A DNA stretch of 64,000 bases from Eunapius fragilis (Eukaryota; Porifera; Demospongiae; Spongillida; Spongillidae). A program made the translations under genes and the position numbers. A model generated the notes under the pieces. The model saw nothing but the letters and a program-made list of their open reading frames with translations, was not told the origin of the DNA and did no database searches. The stretch covers positions 5,597,335 to 5,661,334 of the forward strand of contig OY811989.1 of assembly GCA_963681505.1 (NCBI GenBank), read 5' to 3'. Positions 22,148-37,589 of the stretch are shown here, one piece after another (position 1 is the stretch's first letter; each line of letters begins with the position of its first letter).

Positions 22148-23894
22148 ATGGAGGGCGTCTCTGCCGTGTGCCGCGCAAACGTCGACGCCTTGGGGCTGGC
22201 CGTTATTATTGCGAACAGGAGGGGCCCAATACCTGGACAAAATGTTCTGGTTAACGTCGTGGCCGACAGGGACAATATGTGTGGTGCCTTCCAGCGGCTG
22301 CGGTTTGCAGTGATCAGTGTCACAGACGTCAGCACGGAGGAAATGATGGCGCTATTTCGCGAAGTGGCCAGCTTTCACAACTACCCTCCCTCGTATCGGA
22401 GAATAGCCATCGTCTTTGCCGGTCACGGGATAGAGGGACAACTGTGTACACACGACGGAACCATATCCATCAAAGACATGATAGACCACTTCCAACCCCG
22501 CAACTGCCATTCAAGCATCAGAGGCATCCCTAAGCTGTTCTTCATCGATGCATGTCGCGGAGGTTTACATATGGGAGCGGTGGTCGCAGAGCGAGGCGGT
22601 AAAGCCGTCCCACTGAAGGTCGTACCGCAGTATGGTAACAGCCTAGTAGCTCATTCCACTATGTCCGGGTACAAGTCGCACGAAGTTGCTGGAAGGGGAG
22701 GCATGTGGATGTCCCAGTTAAGCAGTAAGATACTCCAAGACAAGAGTATATTGGACATCATGACTGATGTGAACCAGTCAATGATGGAGGAGTACCAGGA
22801 CCCTCGTTACCAGCCTTACATACAGCAGCCAACGTGTGAGAACACTCTAAATGAGACAGTTAACTTGTTCAGAGAGTCTCAATCAGGTTAGCTAATACCT
22901 TCACTCTTTGTCAGTCACACTTAACATACTGTTCTTGTACCCAGCTTTTGTCAGAGGACCCCCCTTCCAGGGACCACACCCCTCTCAGGGACCACACCCC
23001 TTCCTGGGACCACACCCCTTCCTGGGACCACTGCACTCTACTGCTGAACGTAGTAGTGGAACAACATCTGATGGATCACCACAGGGTGAGCTCATGGCAT
23101 AGTGGGTGTGGTCCACACTGAAGTATTAGCATGTGGGTGTGGTCCACGCTGAAGTATTAGCATGTGGGTGTGGTCCACACTGAAGTATTAGCATGTGGGT
23201 GTGGTCCACGCTGAAGTATTAGCATGTGGGTGTGGTCAGACTTTAGCATGGTGGGTGTGATCAGTACCTTATGGTGGGCGTGGTCCACACTTAAGCATGG
23301 TGGTGTTAACCCCTAGGAGGCTCTGCCAGTAACTACAGGAAAGAGTTAAATGAGTGGTGCCAGCAGAATGCCATTGATGCAGGATCATGTAGGAGGTTTG
23401 CTGAACGCTCAAACCCCCAGATGCACCAATGCACCATTACAGTGAGGAAGAGAGAGTTTTCAAGTGAGTGGCATGTGAAGAAGAAGGATGCAGAAGAGGG
23501 GGCAGCCAAGATGGCTGTGTTATGGCTACAGGGGCAGCAGCTACCTCCTCCTGTGGTCCAGAAGTCTCTGGTACAAACACCTCCTTCCTCTATGATCCAG
23601 AGGCCTTTGGTACAACCATCGTTCCAACGGTCTCTGAGTTCTCCAGCTGCTACTTCAAAACCAGGGAAGGCATTGCTTAAGGAGTATGGTGATCGCCACA
23701 CAGACCTGCAGATGACCCAAGACTTTAACGTTATTGCCACTTCCAATGGACTCTTCCAGTGCATGCTAACAATTACATTACCTTCAGTGGGCACCCTTAC
23801 AGTTACTGGAGATAGCTGCAAGAGTAAAAAAGAAGCAGAACACGACGCAGCTAATAAAGCACTCGTGAGGTTGAGGAAGCAGTATGGAGAGTGA
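22148..23894 (+). CDS. Caspase-fold protease with two dsRBDs (copy D)
   Basis: Exons 22148-22886, 22957-23085 and 23317-23894 join in phase to give 481 residues. The caspase fold is almost identical to copy A (FAGHGIEG, FFIDACRGG, GYKSHEVAG). The exon 2 linker has fewer GPHPFL repeats than copy A. Exon 3 holds two dsRBDs: the first from NYRKELNEWCQQ to KKKDAEEGAAKMAV, and the second from KALLKEYGDRHTDL to EAEHDAANKALVRL, followed by the stop. Copy A has lost most of this second dsRBD, so D shows the ancestral layout. The duplication with copy A covers promoter, exons and introns and must be recent. The likely role is a dsRNA-binding cysteine protease. Confidence 0.85.
23095..23245. repeat. 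32-bp repeat gtgggtgtggtcca
   Basis: About four copies of a unit containing gtgggtgtggtccac and tgaagtattagcat in the second intron of copy D. Copy A has about one to two units at the equivalent place, so the array expanded after the duplication. Confidence 0.75.
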
Positions 23895-24241
23895 TCCATT
23901 AAATGTTTAGTTTAGTTGGTTTGATATGATGAACATGAATCAAGAAGTTCCTGTGCAGAGGGGCTAAGTTCAGCAGTATACCTATGTGGTATAGTAGGCG
24001 TGGCAAGCATTTGTGTAACGTCATGCAGATACTTTAGCCTCTCTTAAGTATCTATGGCCAAGGTTATTTTCATGTGGAGCCTGTTGCCAGTGGTCACCAT
24101 ATCGAGTGCTCTGATCAGGTGGCAATATAACTGTACCTTCATTATCGGTGTACCCTTAGCGGGCGGGAATTCGGCGGCGCAAACCCATTGCAGTGTTAAT
24201 TGCACGCATGTATCATCATTACGACAGAGAATCGATAATTC
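23895..24241. other. Spacer between copy D and RPL21
   Basis: No gene was recognised. It contains the 3' ends of the convergent copy D and RPL21 genes. Confidence 0.35.
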
Positions 24242-24651
24242 TTAAACCACGATTTCGTACGGGATAGGCTCTACAAGTTCGGGTTTCCTTCCTCGTGACT
24301 TCACCAAGTGAGCTGGCCTTGGGCCAACCGGTTGGCGCTTCAAGTCGAAAGTCACGCCCTTCTCACGTGCCTCGAGCTTTTTGCGCTCGTTCTCGCGAAC
24401 ACGGTTCAAGTGATCCTCTCGACAGCTGGAGTGCTTCACGTGCTCGATGCGGATGTTGATGCGCTTAGGCAAGTAGCGGTTCCTACGTTGAAGATAATTG
24501 AACTGGCATGGGAGAGTTCGAAATGCCAACGACTTACCCGATTTGCTTGTTCACCACAACACCAACTGCACGCTTAGTGACGTTGTAAACCCTCCCAGTG
24601 CGTCCATGGTAGAATTTGTGAGGCATACCATTGTGAATACCACCGTGAGCC

Positions 24652-24713
<62 letters not shown>

Positions 24714-24934
24714 GGTCAGCCAGTTTTAAGCTGCATCCCGCGTGGATCCATTACCTTGATGTCAACAATGTCTCCAACTTTGTACACCTTAAGGTAAGTC
24801 GAGAGATGCTCGGGTCCTACAATACAACAAGTGACCCACAGTCAGATAATTTTTTTAGACAACGTACCGTGTTTTCTGTATGGACGGGCAAACATGTGTC
24901 GTGTACCACGACGGTATCCATATGACTTTCCCAT
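24242..24934 (-). CDS. RPL21: 60S ribosomal protein L21 (eL21)
   Basis: Four exons (24868-24934, 24755-24816, 24538-24650 and 24242-24482) join in phase to exactly 160 residues, the length of human RPL21. It starts [20 protein letters not shown] and contains [35 protein letters not shown] and the C-terminal [10 protein letters not shown]. It is a structural protein of the cytosolic large ribosomal subunit. The intron of about 50 bp after exon 1 is typical of this locus, and intron 2 holds a (CA)n run. The start lies 215 bp from that of CCDC22 in head-to-head orientation. Confidence 0.97.
24656..24708. repeat. (CA)n microsatellite
   Basis: An uninterrupted CA run of about 53 bases in intron 2 of RPL21. 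Confidence 0.95.
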
Positions 24935-25148
24935 CGTTCAGTGCCTACCCGTACAGAAGGTAGTTGATAATCCATCTTGGATTTACAAAGGTTTATTTCT
25001 TTACCTGGCCTGCAGCAACAGTACTGAAGAAAAAGGGCAAAAAAAAAGAGGCAGAAGCACGTGCGTGATGCGCCTTACGCATGCGCACAACTACCGATCA
25101 CGCGAGTGTGTATCGGGGCATTTATTACGGTAAAAGTCAAGCAAAGGT
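24935..25148. promoter_or_regulatory. Shared RPL21/CCDC22 promoter
   Basis: A 214-bp gap between divergent start codons. It contains ACGCATGCGCA at 25077-25087, close to the NRF1 palindrome often found in bidirectional CpG promoters, and a cacgtg core near 25059. Confidence 0.5.
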
Positions 25149-28100
25149 ATGGAAGAAGTAGACGGCATTATCGTCACCGCTCTCAAGGACCTCGGCTGGT
25201 AAGGATTACGGTGTAGCAGCTGCCATAACCATCTCGTCACACACCACCAATGATGTGGTAACCTCCGCCCACGCGCACACTCCACCCCTTTGCTCGTGCA
25301 CACACACACACACATACACACACACACACACACGCACGCTCACAGCGAGTATGGGGATTCGGTGGTCAACCTGCAGCAGTTCACGGCCGACATGGTGGTA
25401 GAGGCGTGTGTCCGTTGTCTGAAGATTATCAATCCCGACTTCGATGGCACTACAGTTCTCCCCGAGACTATGTCCGCACGATACAGGATGTGCACTACCT
25501 TAGCCAACGCATGTCAGGTAGCGTGACTTCTTAAACTCTTTACGCGCACCGTGCCTTTGGCCCTGCGAGACAGCACCGTGCTATGCAGAGCGGCGAGGTG
25601 GATTGTTCTTAGCCTGTCTCCGTTCCCCCCCTCAGAGCCTCGGGTACCAGGGAGAGATAGGATACCAGACGTTCCTCTATTCGAGTGTGAAGGAATGGAG
25701 AAAGCTACTCATGTTTGTGTTGGAGAAGCTGCCTAAGGAAAACATACAGTCAACGGACCAACCGACCGGTAAGCCACACCCACCAGTATAACCAACGAAT
25801 AAAAGCACACCTGCACACACGCACATGCACACAGGTGCTCGTGTGCTTTTAAGCAGGACCATAGCGGCAGAGCTTGGTAGTGTGTTGGCCAGTCCATGGA
25901 CACCTCGTGTGTGCAAGAGACTGGGCACTGCATGGAACGGCTCCAAATGGTGGCTTGAGGTAAGGTATCCCTGTAACACCTCCCATGGCTCCAAATGGTG
26001 GCTTGAGGTAAGGTGTCCCTGTAACACCTCCCATGGCTCCAAATGGTGGCTTGAGGTAAGGTATCCCTGTAACACCTCCCATGGTTCCAAATGGTGGCTT
26101 GAGGTAAGGTATCCCTGTAACACCTCCCATGGCTCCAAATGGTGGCTTGAGGTAAGGTATCCCTGTAACACCTCCCATGGCTCCAAATGGTGGCTTGAGG
26201 TAAGGTATCCCTGTAACACCTCCCATGGCTCCAAATGGTGGCTTGAGGTAAGGTATCCCTGTAACACCTCCCATGGTTCCAAATGGTGGCTTGAGGTAAG
26301 GTATCCATTGTCCCTGTTACACCGGTAGTCTCGTACCCAGACCCATGGCTTGCGCCTAGTCATTCTGCTTGTGCCTGCACAGAATGCAGAGCACATCCGC
26401 GATGCCTTAGTGTTACTTTTGGTGCCTTGGGGTCACATTTAGTGCCTTGGTGTTACATTTGGTGCCTTGGTGTTACTTTTGTTGCCTTGGTGTTACATTT
26501 GGTGCCTTGGTGTTACATTTGGTGCCTTGGGGTCACATTTGGTGCCTTGGTGTTACATTTGGTGCCTTGGTGTCACATTTGGTGCCTTGGTGTTACATTT
26601 GGTGCCTTGGGGTCACATTTGGTGCCTTGGGGTCACATTTGGTGCCTTGGGGTCACATTTGGTGCCTTGGTGTTACATTTGGTGCCTTGGTGTTACATTT
26701 GGTGCCTTGGGGTCACATTTGGTGCCTTGGTGTCACATTTGGTGCCTTGGGGTCACATTTGGTGCCTTGGTGTTACATTTGGTGCCTTGGTGTTACATTT
26801 GGTGCCTTGGGGTCACATTTGGTGCCTTGGTTTCACATTTGGTGCCTTGGTGTTACATTTGGTGCCTTGGTGTTACATTTGGTGCCTTGGGGTCACATTT
26901 GGTGCTGAATGTAAATTGACTAGAGCAGATGTATTAGCTCTATGGCAAACGGCGAACTTGATACCTGTGCACTAGTGAAAGGTTTGGGCTATGAGCACTG
27001 ACATTGTGCATCAGGTGACGTGTGCTACACACGAGCATTTTCCCAGACCCACTTACCACATAGTGGTGAAGTAATCCATCCGCATCTGGGTATGGGAGCA
27101 GTACACTGAGCTCTCCATTACACCTTAGGGTGCTAGGGGTACCTGGGTATGGGAGCAGTACACTAAGCTCTCCATTACACCTTAGGGTGCTAGGGGTACC
27201 TGGGTATGAGAGCAGTACACTGAGCTCTCCATTACACCTTAGGGTGCTAGGGGTACCTGGGTATGGGAGCAGTACACTGAGCTCTCCATTACACCTTAGG
27301 GTGCTAGGGGTACCTGGGTATGGGAGCAGTACACTGAGCTCTCCATTACACCTTAGGGTGCTAGGGGTACCTGGGTATGGGAGCAGTACACTAAGCTCTC
27401 CATTACACCTTAGGGTGCTAGGGGTACCTGGGTATGGGAGCAGTACACTGAGCTCTCCATTACACCTTAGGGTGCTAGGGGTACCTGGGTATGGGAGCAG
27501 TACACTGAGCTCTCCATTACACCTTAGGGTGCTAGGGGTACCTGGGTATGGGAGCAGTACACTGAGCTCTCCATTACACCTTAGGGTGCTAGGGGTACCT
27601 GGGTATGGGAGCAGTACACTGAGCTCTCCATTACACCTTAGGGTGCTAGGGGTACCTGGGTATGGGAGCAGTACACTGAGCTCTCCATTACACCTTAGGG
27701 TGCTAGGGGTACCTGGGTATGGGAGCAGTACACTGAGCTCTCCATTACACCTTAGGGTGCTAGGGGTACCTGGGTATGGGAGCAGTACACTAAGCTCTCC
27801 ATTACACCTTAGGGTGCTAGGGGTACCTGGGTATGGGAGCAGTACACTAAGCTCTCCATTACACCTTAGGGTGCTAGGGGTACTCACAGCTATCGGGCTA
27901 CCAGTGTGGAGGCCCCTGAAGGCCTTGGTGTGGTTGGAGCTAAGGTCCCCAAAGGTATGTTTGTTGAAGAGATAGTTTAATGAACTGATATGGACTTCCT
28001 TCTACCCATTGCTTTCTCTCTCCCCTCCCCTTCACTCCCTCCTCCCCTCCCCTTCAGAGGTCAGACATTACTACACACACTACATGCCCCATGTATCAGA

Positions 28101-28732
28101 TCAGCCACACTTGAGGGGAGACATACTGGCCTCACTACTGGAGAAGAATGCAAACAGCCTAGCAGCCCAGCAGGAGTGGGAGGCTGAATGGAACCAGTTT
28201 GGCCTGTCCTCTAGGCTATCTGAACAGGTCTGTTAGTTACTGTTGTCAAGGCTGTAGTCATTTACCCCCCCCCCCCCCCCCCCCACCTTCCAGGAGTACC
28301 TTGCAAAAAAGAAGCAGAAGTTACAGAAACGCTTAGCTGATCAGCTTCGATCGAGTGCCCAGTCTGGTCAAGTGAGGGGCGTGTTTGGGCAAGCCACTGA
28401 TCTTGAACAGCTGCTCAAGTCATTCACAGGTGTGTATGTGTGTGTGTGTGTGTGCATTTATTTATAACATGATTCCAACAGAGAGGAGTGGCCATTATGT
28501 GAAGGGTAGTCGGTTTCAGCATGCAGAGAAGCTGCAGTTTGCCAAGGTATGTGGTGTGGTGGGTGGAGCTATGTGGTGGTAGGTGGGCGGAGCTGTGGTG
28601 GTAGGTGGGTGGAGCTGTGGTAGTAGGTGGGTGGAGCTGTGGATGAAGATCATTAAGTGTGTGAGTGTGACTAACTTAGGAGGAAGCAGACATACCACAA
28701 GTGGAAGAGGCCTCAGAAGAGGTGAGTTCATG

Positions 28733-28768
<36 letters not shown>

Positions 28769-28804
28769 TGCTTACAAAACATACACACACATATGCTTAC
28801 AAAG

Positions 28805-28844
<40 letters not shown>

Positions 28845-30198
28845 CTTAAAAATCTTCATCCGGTATGACCACTTGATTAGGAGCTCCAGCGTCGTCGTGA
28901 GGAGGAGATAAACTCTCTGCAGGAGCAGCTGGATGCCCTCACTGCACAGCTGGAGGGACTGGAGCTGAACACAAAGAAATACGCCACCACAATGCAGCGC
29001 ATATCAGAGCTGCAGGCACAACACGAAGCCAAGAACAGGGATGAAGAGGAGGCATACCAGTTGAAAAAGAAAACCTATGACCTTCTTCCCAATGCCGATG
29101 AAAACATTGCCAAGCTACAGGTAGGTGGTGATGGGGTTAAAACAGAATAGTATGGGGTTAAAGTGGGACAGTATTGAATGGGTTAAAGTGGAGATGTTAT
29201 ATTGTGGGTCCTAGCCCTTGTGTTAGTTACCAGCCATAAAATGTTCACTGGTCCCACCCAGGAGCTTAATCAGTCCAGTGCAGACAAGTTAGAGAAGCTG
29301 GCGGGGAAGTGGGAGGAGATCAGAGCACCACTGGTGGCTAGGTACCGTGACCTGAAGGACAAGAACAAGAACCAGAGTGCAGCTACAACCCTGCTCCTCG
29401 AGGAGATGAAGATGATGAGAGAGAGGATGAAGCAGGTAGCTGATGAGACCAGAGCCAAAGATGATCTCTACAAGCAGCTGGTGAGTGGTGTTGGGGAAGG
29501 GGGGGAGGGAGGGGGGTAATGTGGAGTGTGGGTGTGGCTGGTTTCCTTGGGCTAGCTGGCAAAGGTTTTGTGTATTTTGTCCGCACATGTCAGATCTGGT
29601 TGTGGATTTTTCTGTTCCTCCCTCCACCAGGTAGCTGAATACGGACGCATGACCAAGGACCTGAACAGAAGTGCATACACACGCAGGATAAGTGAGATAT
29701 TGGCCAACATCAGGAGGCAAAAGGAGGACATTGAAAAGATCCTCATTGATACCAGGGCTGTGCAGAAGGAGATAAACCAACTGTCGGGCAAGCTGGACCG
29801 ACTGTTCACAGTGACAGACGAGCAGGTGTTCAAGGACGCTAAGAAGGATGAGGCCAGGAGAGCCGCATACAAGCTACTGGCCAGTCTGAGGGAGGTACGT
29901 GGGGTGGAGTTGGCCTGGGGACCAGTGGTGACCTTCCCCCTTTCTACAGAATTGTGACCAACTTGTTGAGGCCATAAAGGAGAATAGTCAGGTCAGAAGG
30001 GAACAAAGAGACCTCGAAGAGGAGGTATGTTTGCCACTTTCATTGTCAATGTGACAAACACATGCTGAGTTTACCCCTCTGTCCTCACAACAGATTGATA
30101 AGGAAACAAGCAAGAAGGTTGCAGCAAATCTGGAGAAAATTACTTCAGATTTGGAGGAGATGAAAAAAGAGAATTCTCAGCTGCAGAGTCAGTTATAG
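25149..30198 (+). CDS. CCDC22: CCDC22, Commander/CCC complex subunit
   Basis: The start is at 25149 (MEEVDGIIVTALKDLG). The N-terminal calponin-homology-like part follows in 25346-25517 (VVEACVRCLKIINPDFDG), 25636-25768 (LGYQGEIGYQTFLYSS) and 25835 to about 25960. Later exons include about 27880-27953, 28058-28229, 28294-28430, 28478-28546, 28680-28721, 28882-29120, 29262-29479, 29631-29893, 29951-30025 and 30093-30198. The coiled-coil part is very close to human CCDC22 (LNRSAYTRRISEILANIRRQ, INQLSGKLDRLFTVTDEQVF). Known role: with CCDC93 and COMMD proteins it drives endosomal recycling and supports NF-kB regulation through cullin-1. The first large intron is swollen by three different minisatellites. 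An AATAAA lies at 30286-30291. Confidence 0.95.
25939..26310. repeat. 48-bp tandem repeat copying an exon end and splice donor
   Basis: Eight copies of a 48-bp unit: ggctccaaatggtggcttga, then ggtaaggtatccctgtaaca, then cctcccat. The first unit straddles the CCDC22 exon end (...GSKWWLE|gtaagg), so the array repeats the last coding bases and the 5' splice site. The copies are almost identical. Confidence 0.9.
26400..26905. repeat. 20-bp minisatellite ttggtgccttgg
   Basis: About 25 copies of ggtgccttggtgttacattt / ggtgccttggggtcacattt in a CCDC22 intron. Two main variants (tgtta and ggtca) alternate irregularly. Confidence 0.95.
27075..27885. repeat. 57-bp tandem repeat, about 14 copies
   Basis: Unit acctgggtatgggagcagta, then cactgagctctccattacac, then cttagggtgctaggggt. 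Copies differ at one or two positions (g/a in actgagc/actaagc). The period is a multiple of three, so frames stay open on both strands for about 280-315 codons. This array lies in a CCDC22 intron and is not considered coding. Confidence 0.93.
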
Positions 30199-30322
30199 GA
30201 GCTCATCCATTGATGAGTATGTGTGTGTGTGTGTGTGTGTGTGTGATCTTTTTGTAGAAAATATATATTTAAAATTGTCGGTAACAATAAAAATTGGTTG
30301 ACATTAAATATGACTGGTGCCA

Positions 30323-31482
30323 TTAAGAGGACCTTTGCTGTACTGTGATGATAATCTTCTTGATTCCTGGCAGCCACTGGTTGACCTGAGAAGCAGTTCA
30401 ATAATGCCAAACAAACCACCTTCTCCCCAGAACACACCTCTGTGACATGGTCAGCCATCAAAGACACTTGAATGGAATCAGCTTTTGAATAGTTGTGTTC
30501 TTCCAAGGCTAAGGGGGGAGGGGTCATGTACACACACCAAGGCTAAGGGGGGAGGGGTCATGTACACACACCAAGGCTAAGGGGGGAGGGGTCATGTACA
30601 TACACCAAGGCTAAGAGGGGAGGGGTCATGTACACACACCAAGGCTAAGGGGGAGGGGTCACCTGAGACATGTACACACACCAAGGCTAAGGGGGGAGGG
30701 GTCATGTACACACACCAAGGCATAAGGGGGGAGGGGTCACCTGAGACATGTACCAAGGGCACCCCTAAGACACATACAATAATGAATGCAGTGGCAATAC
30801 CTTGAACCAGTGCAGAGACTTCTGCTTGGACTGCTCTTGACAGACTCCCATCAGTCCACTGGGCAGAGAAAATACCAATTCGCTTTCTAATCTCATCAGC
30901 AGTCTGTCTCTGTTCATAAAGAAGAGGTGGAGTCATAGCTAGCAAGGGACCCCCCCCCCATTCTACTGTCCGTTAAAGGAGACCTTTCTCTGCCCCAGAT
31001 TAATTTCCCCTCCTCCCGATCCCTTTCTAATGGTGCTGCATGCCCACAGCCATTGCTAAGTGATGAGCGAGCCTCTTCTTCTACATAAAGCACAGACCTG
31101 CATAGCTCCTGACGTCTCCAGGGCGTGCAGCAAACGCTCAAAGCAGCCTGTTAAATGACTCAAGCTAATAGGACCGGTTGCGTCATTTTCGGACACCCTC
31201 GCTTCATTGTTGGCTATAACAGAAGGGTCAGTGCTACTAACAGCTGACGGGAGGGCCGTGAGGCCAGTAAGAGGAGGAGGACGAATAGGTGGAAGGTTAT
31301 GAGCGGGAAGTTGGATGGCATCGGCGGGATAACCGGGCCTCTTGTTCAGATGGTTGCGCCTTTGACCGCTCTGAAGTGTCTTATACGGTAATGGGGGTGG
31401 ATCATTCCACCCATGCTCTGAGTGCGCATAAATTTGAACGGATGAGGATATCGCAGTATAAAACAAGTAACTTACCGTTCAT
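30323..31482 (-). CDS. SRA1: Steroid receptor RNA activator protein (SRA1)
   Basis: Exons 31476-31482, 31098-31417, 30801-30909, 30438-30481 and 30323-30385 join in phase to 180 residues. The start MNEHGWNDPPPLPYK matches the SRA1 hallmark RGWNDPP. The C-terminal SRA1 domain follows (QTADEIRKRIGIFSAQWTDG, IQVSLMADHVTEVNQWLPGI). The known fold resembles the C-terminal domain of PRP18-type helical bundles; the vertebrate protein is a transcriptional coregulator whose RNA also acts as a coactivator. The first coding exon has only seven coding bases. The gene ends 125 bp from CCDC22 tail to tail, and its start is 67 bp from STIM. An intron inside the C-terminal domain is only about 52 bp long. 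Confidence 0.92.
30500..30760. repeat. About 31-bp repeat caaggctaaggggggagggg
   Basis: Seven or so copies with tcatgtacacacac linkers, plus variants carrying cacctgagaca, in an intron of SRA1. Confidence 0.88.
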
Positions 31483-31549
31483 TGTTTTTGTCGGAAGTGG
31501 GAATTTGAAGGGTTAAAATATTCTCTTTAAAAATAAATAAATAAATAAA
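31483..31549. promoter_or_regulatory. 67-bp bidirectional SRA1/STIM promoter core
   Basis: The two start codons are only 67 bp apart on opposite strands. tcggaagtgg at 31491-31500 is an ETS-family motif typical of bidirectional promoters; the STIM side is an aaataaataaata run. Confidence 0.55.
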
Positions 31550-35474
<3,925 letters not shown>

Positions 35475-35718
35475 CATTGTGTAAATGTGTGTGTGTGTGA
35501 TTTCCCAATGATGCTGTAAAGCTGTGCATTTCACCCATAATAGTGCGATGGGACAAACTGTGCATTATTTAGAACACATGTACAACATTTTGAACTGTTA
35601 CAGACTATGGTGTTACATTGCTATGCTGCACGAAGTATGCTGCCTTCATATGGTGACCAGGAGGGTGGAGCCTGTGGAGTTAGTGGGTGGGGCCAGGCAC
35701 ATACAGTTAGTGGTGTCC

Positions 35719-37547
35719 TCACCTGCTCATCATGTGGTACCACTCTGGTAGTCCCGTGACATCACTCCTCACAACCTCTGCATCTGGTTCATCCTTGTAA
35801 ACCGGTATTCTAAACCTGGTCACCTGCATGTTGTCAAGAGAGACATGTGCCACTCTTTTGGGGATAGGAGGAAAGAGTGCATGTGTAGAAGGGAAGGGTG
35901 TGTGTGTGGAGGGAAGGTGTACATGTGTAGAAGGGAAGGGTGTGTGTGTGGAGGTAAGGTGTATGTGTGTAGAAGGGTGTATGTGTACGTGTGTAGAGGA
36001 AAAGTGTATGTGTGTACAATGGACCAATGGGATAATGGCCTTACCTTATCACATCACGGTAGTATATGCAGCAGCTCATACCACTGCTGGATGGACTTAT
36101 ACCACTGCTAGATGGATTGATGTTCTGTTGCAAAAACAAGATTACATATATATATAAAGTAATACCAACACACCTGACCACCTTGCCTTCAGACCAGCAC
36201 TGGCCATTAGCTGGTTGTAAGCAGGACACCCTAGTGGAGTGCTGACGTAAGCCATAACCACTGAAGGCCTCTCAGTACGTGACAGCAGTTCCACTCCTTC
36301 TACTTGCGCACCCATAACACCACTAGGGGGTGGGAGGGGGAGAGATAACACCAAGGGGGTTGGGAGGGAGAGATAAGACCCCTAGGGGGTTTGGAGGGGG
36401 AGATTTTAAACACCTAACATGCTGGATGTGAGGCCACACCCCCACCCAGCAACACAGTGAGGCCACACCCCCACCCAGCAACACAGTGAGGCCACACCCC
36501 CACCCAGTAACACAGTGAGGCCACACCCCTACCCAGCAACACAGTGAGGCCACACCCCCACCCAGCAACACAGTGAGGCCACACCCCCACCCAGTAACAC
36601 AGTGAGGCCACATCTCCATGCAGTAAAACACACGACCATGGCTACTAAGATAACATTGCACACCTTCCTGGAACACCAACTAACACCCCACTAACACCTC
36701 CAACAGCACCCCCACTAACACCTCACTAACACCTCTTCTCTCACTACCTACACATCATCTTCAAAACGCAAACAGTAGAAGTCAACAATCGAACCAGATA
36801 CATTGATGGTAGCAATCACACCAGATGCATTAATGGCAGCAACAGCAGAAGCTAGAAATAGTACAACTTGTGTAAGCACACAGGTGTCCCTTCTCCTCCC
36901 TAACCACTCCACCTTCTCTTGGCCAAGGGTTAACTTCGACGATGGGATGCTTGGAGAAGACCAAAACACTAAATGGGAAGGCAGTTATTTGGATGGCTCA
37001 GCCTCACATAACACACACACACACACACCAACACACACACCAACACACACACACACACACACCAACATACACACACACATACACACATACACACACATAC
37101 ATACATATACACACACACAAACACACACACACACACACACACACCAACATACACACACACATACACACATACACACACATACATACACATACACACACAC
37201 CAACACACACACACACACATTACATACACAATTACTAGCTCACCTTGGCTTTTCATTACTGTGAGGACCATATTCTACAAACATGTCCAATCTCTGGGAT
37301 AGCTGTAATGCATAGTCATGGCTGCCAAAATATGACACTACGGGTAAGGCAGTTACAACTGCTACAACCTCAAGACCTGTCAAAGGTAAACAAAAGTACT
37401 AATAGTTAGTTATTAATAAGAAAGTGCACACACATACGTGCATCTTGGATGAATTGTGCATTCATTGAAATGGCATAGTCATCGCAGCAGGAAACATCAA
37501 GTTCCCATATTGCACTGCTAAAAATGCCTGGCCATTCCTGGTGTACC

Positions 37548-37589
<42 letters not shown>

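Noticed and set aside
24651-24867. Possible snoRNA in RPL21 introns, as in vertebrates
   Set aside because: The introns are too short or filled by (CA)n, and no C/D or H/ACA boxes were seen.
26427-26975. Frames of 150-180 residues with HLVPWCYIWCLGVTFGAL repeats
   Set aside because: A 20-bp tandem array in a CCDC22 intron, open in all three frames.
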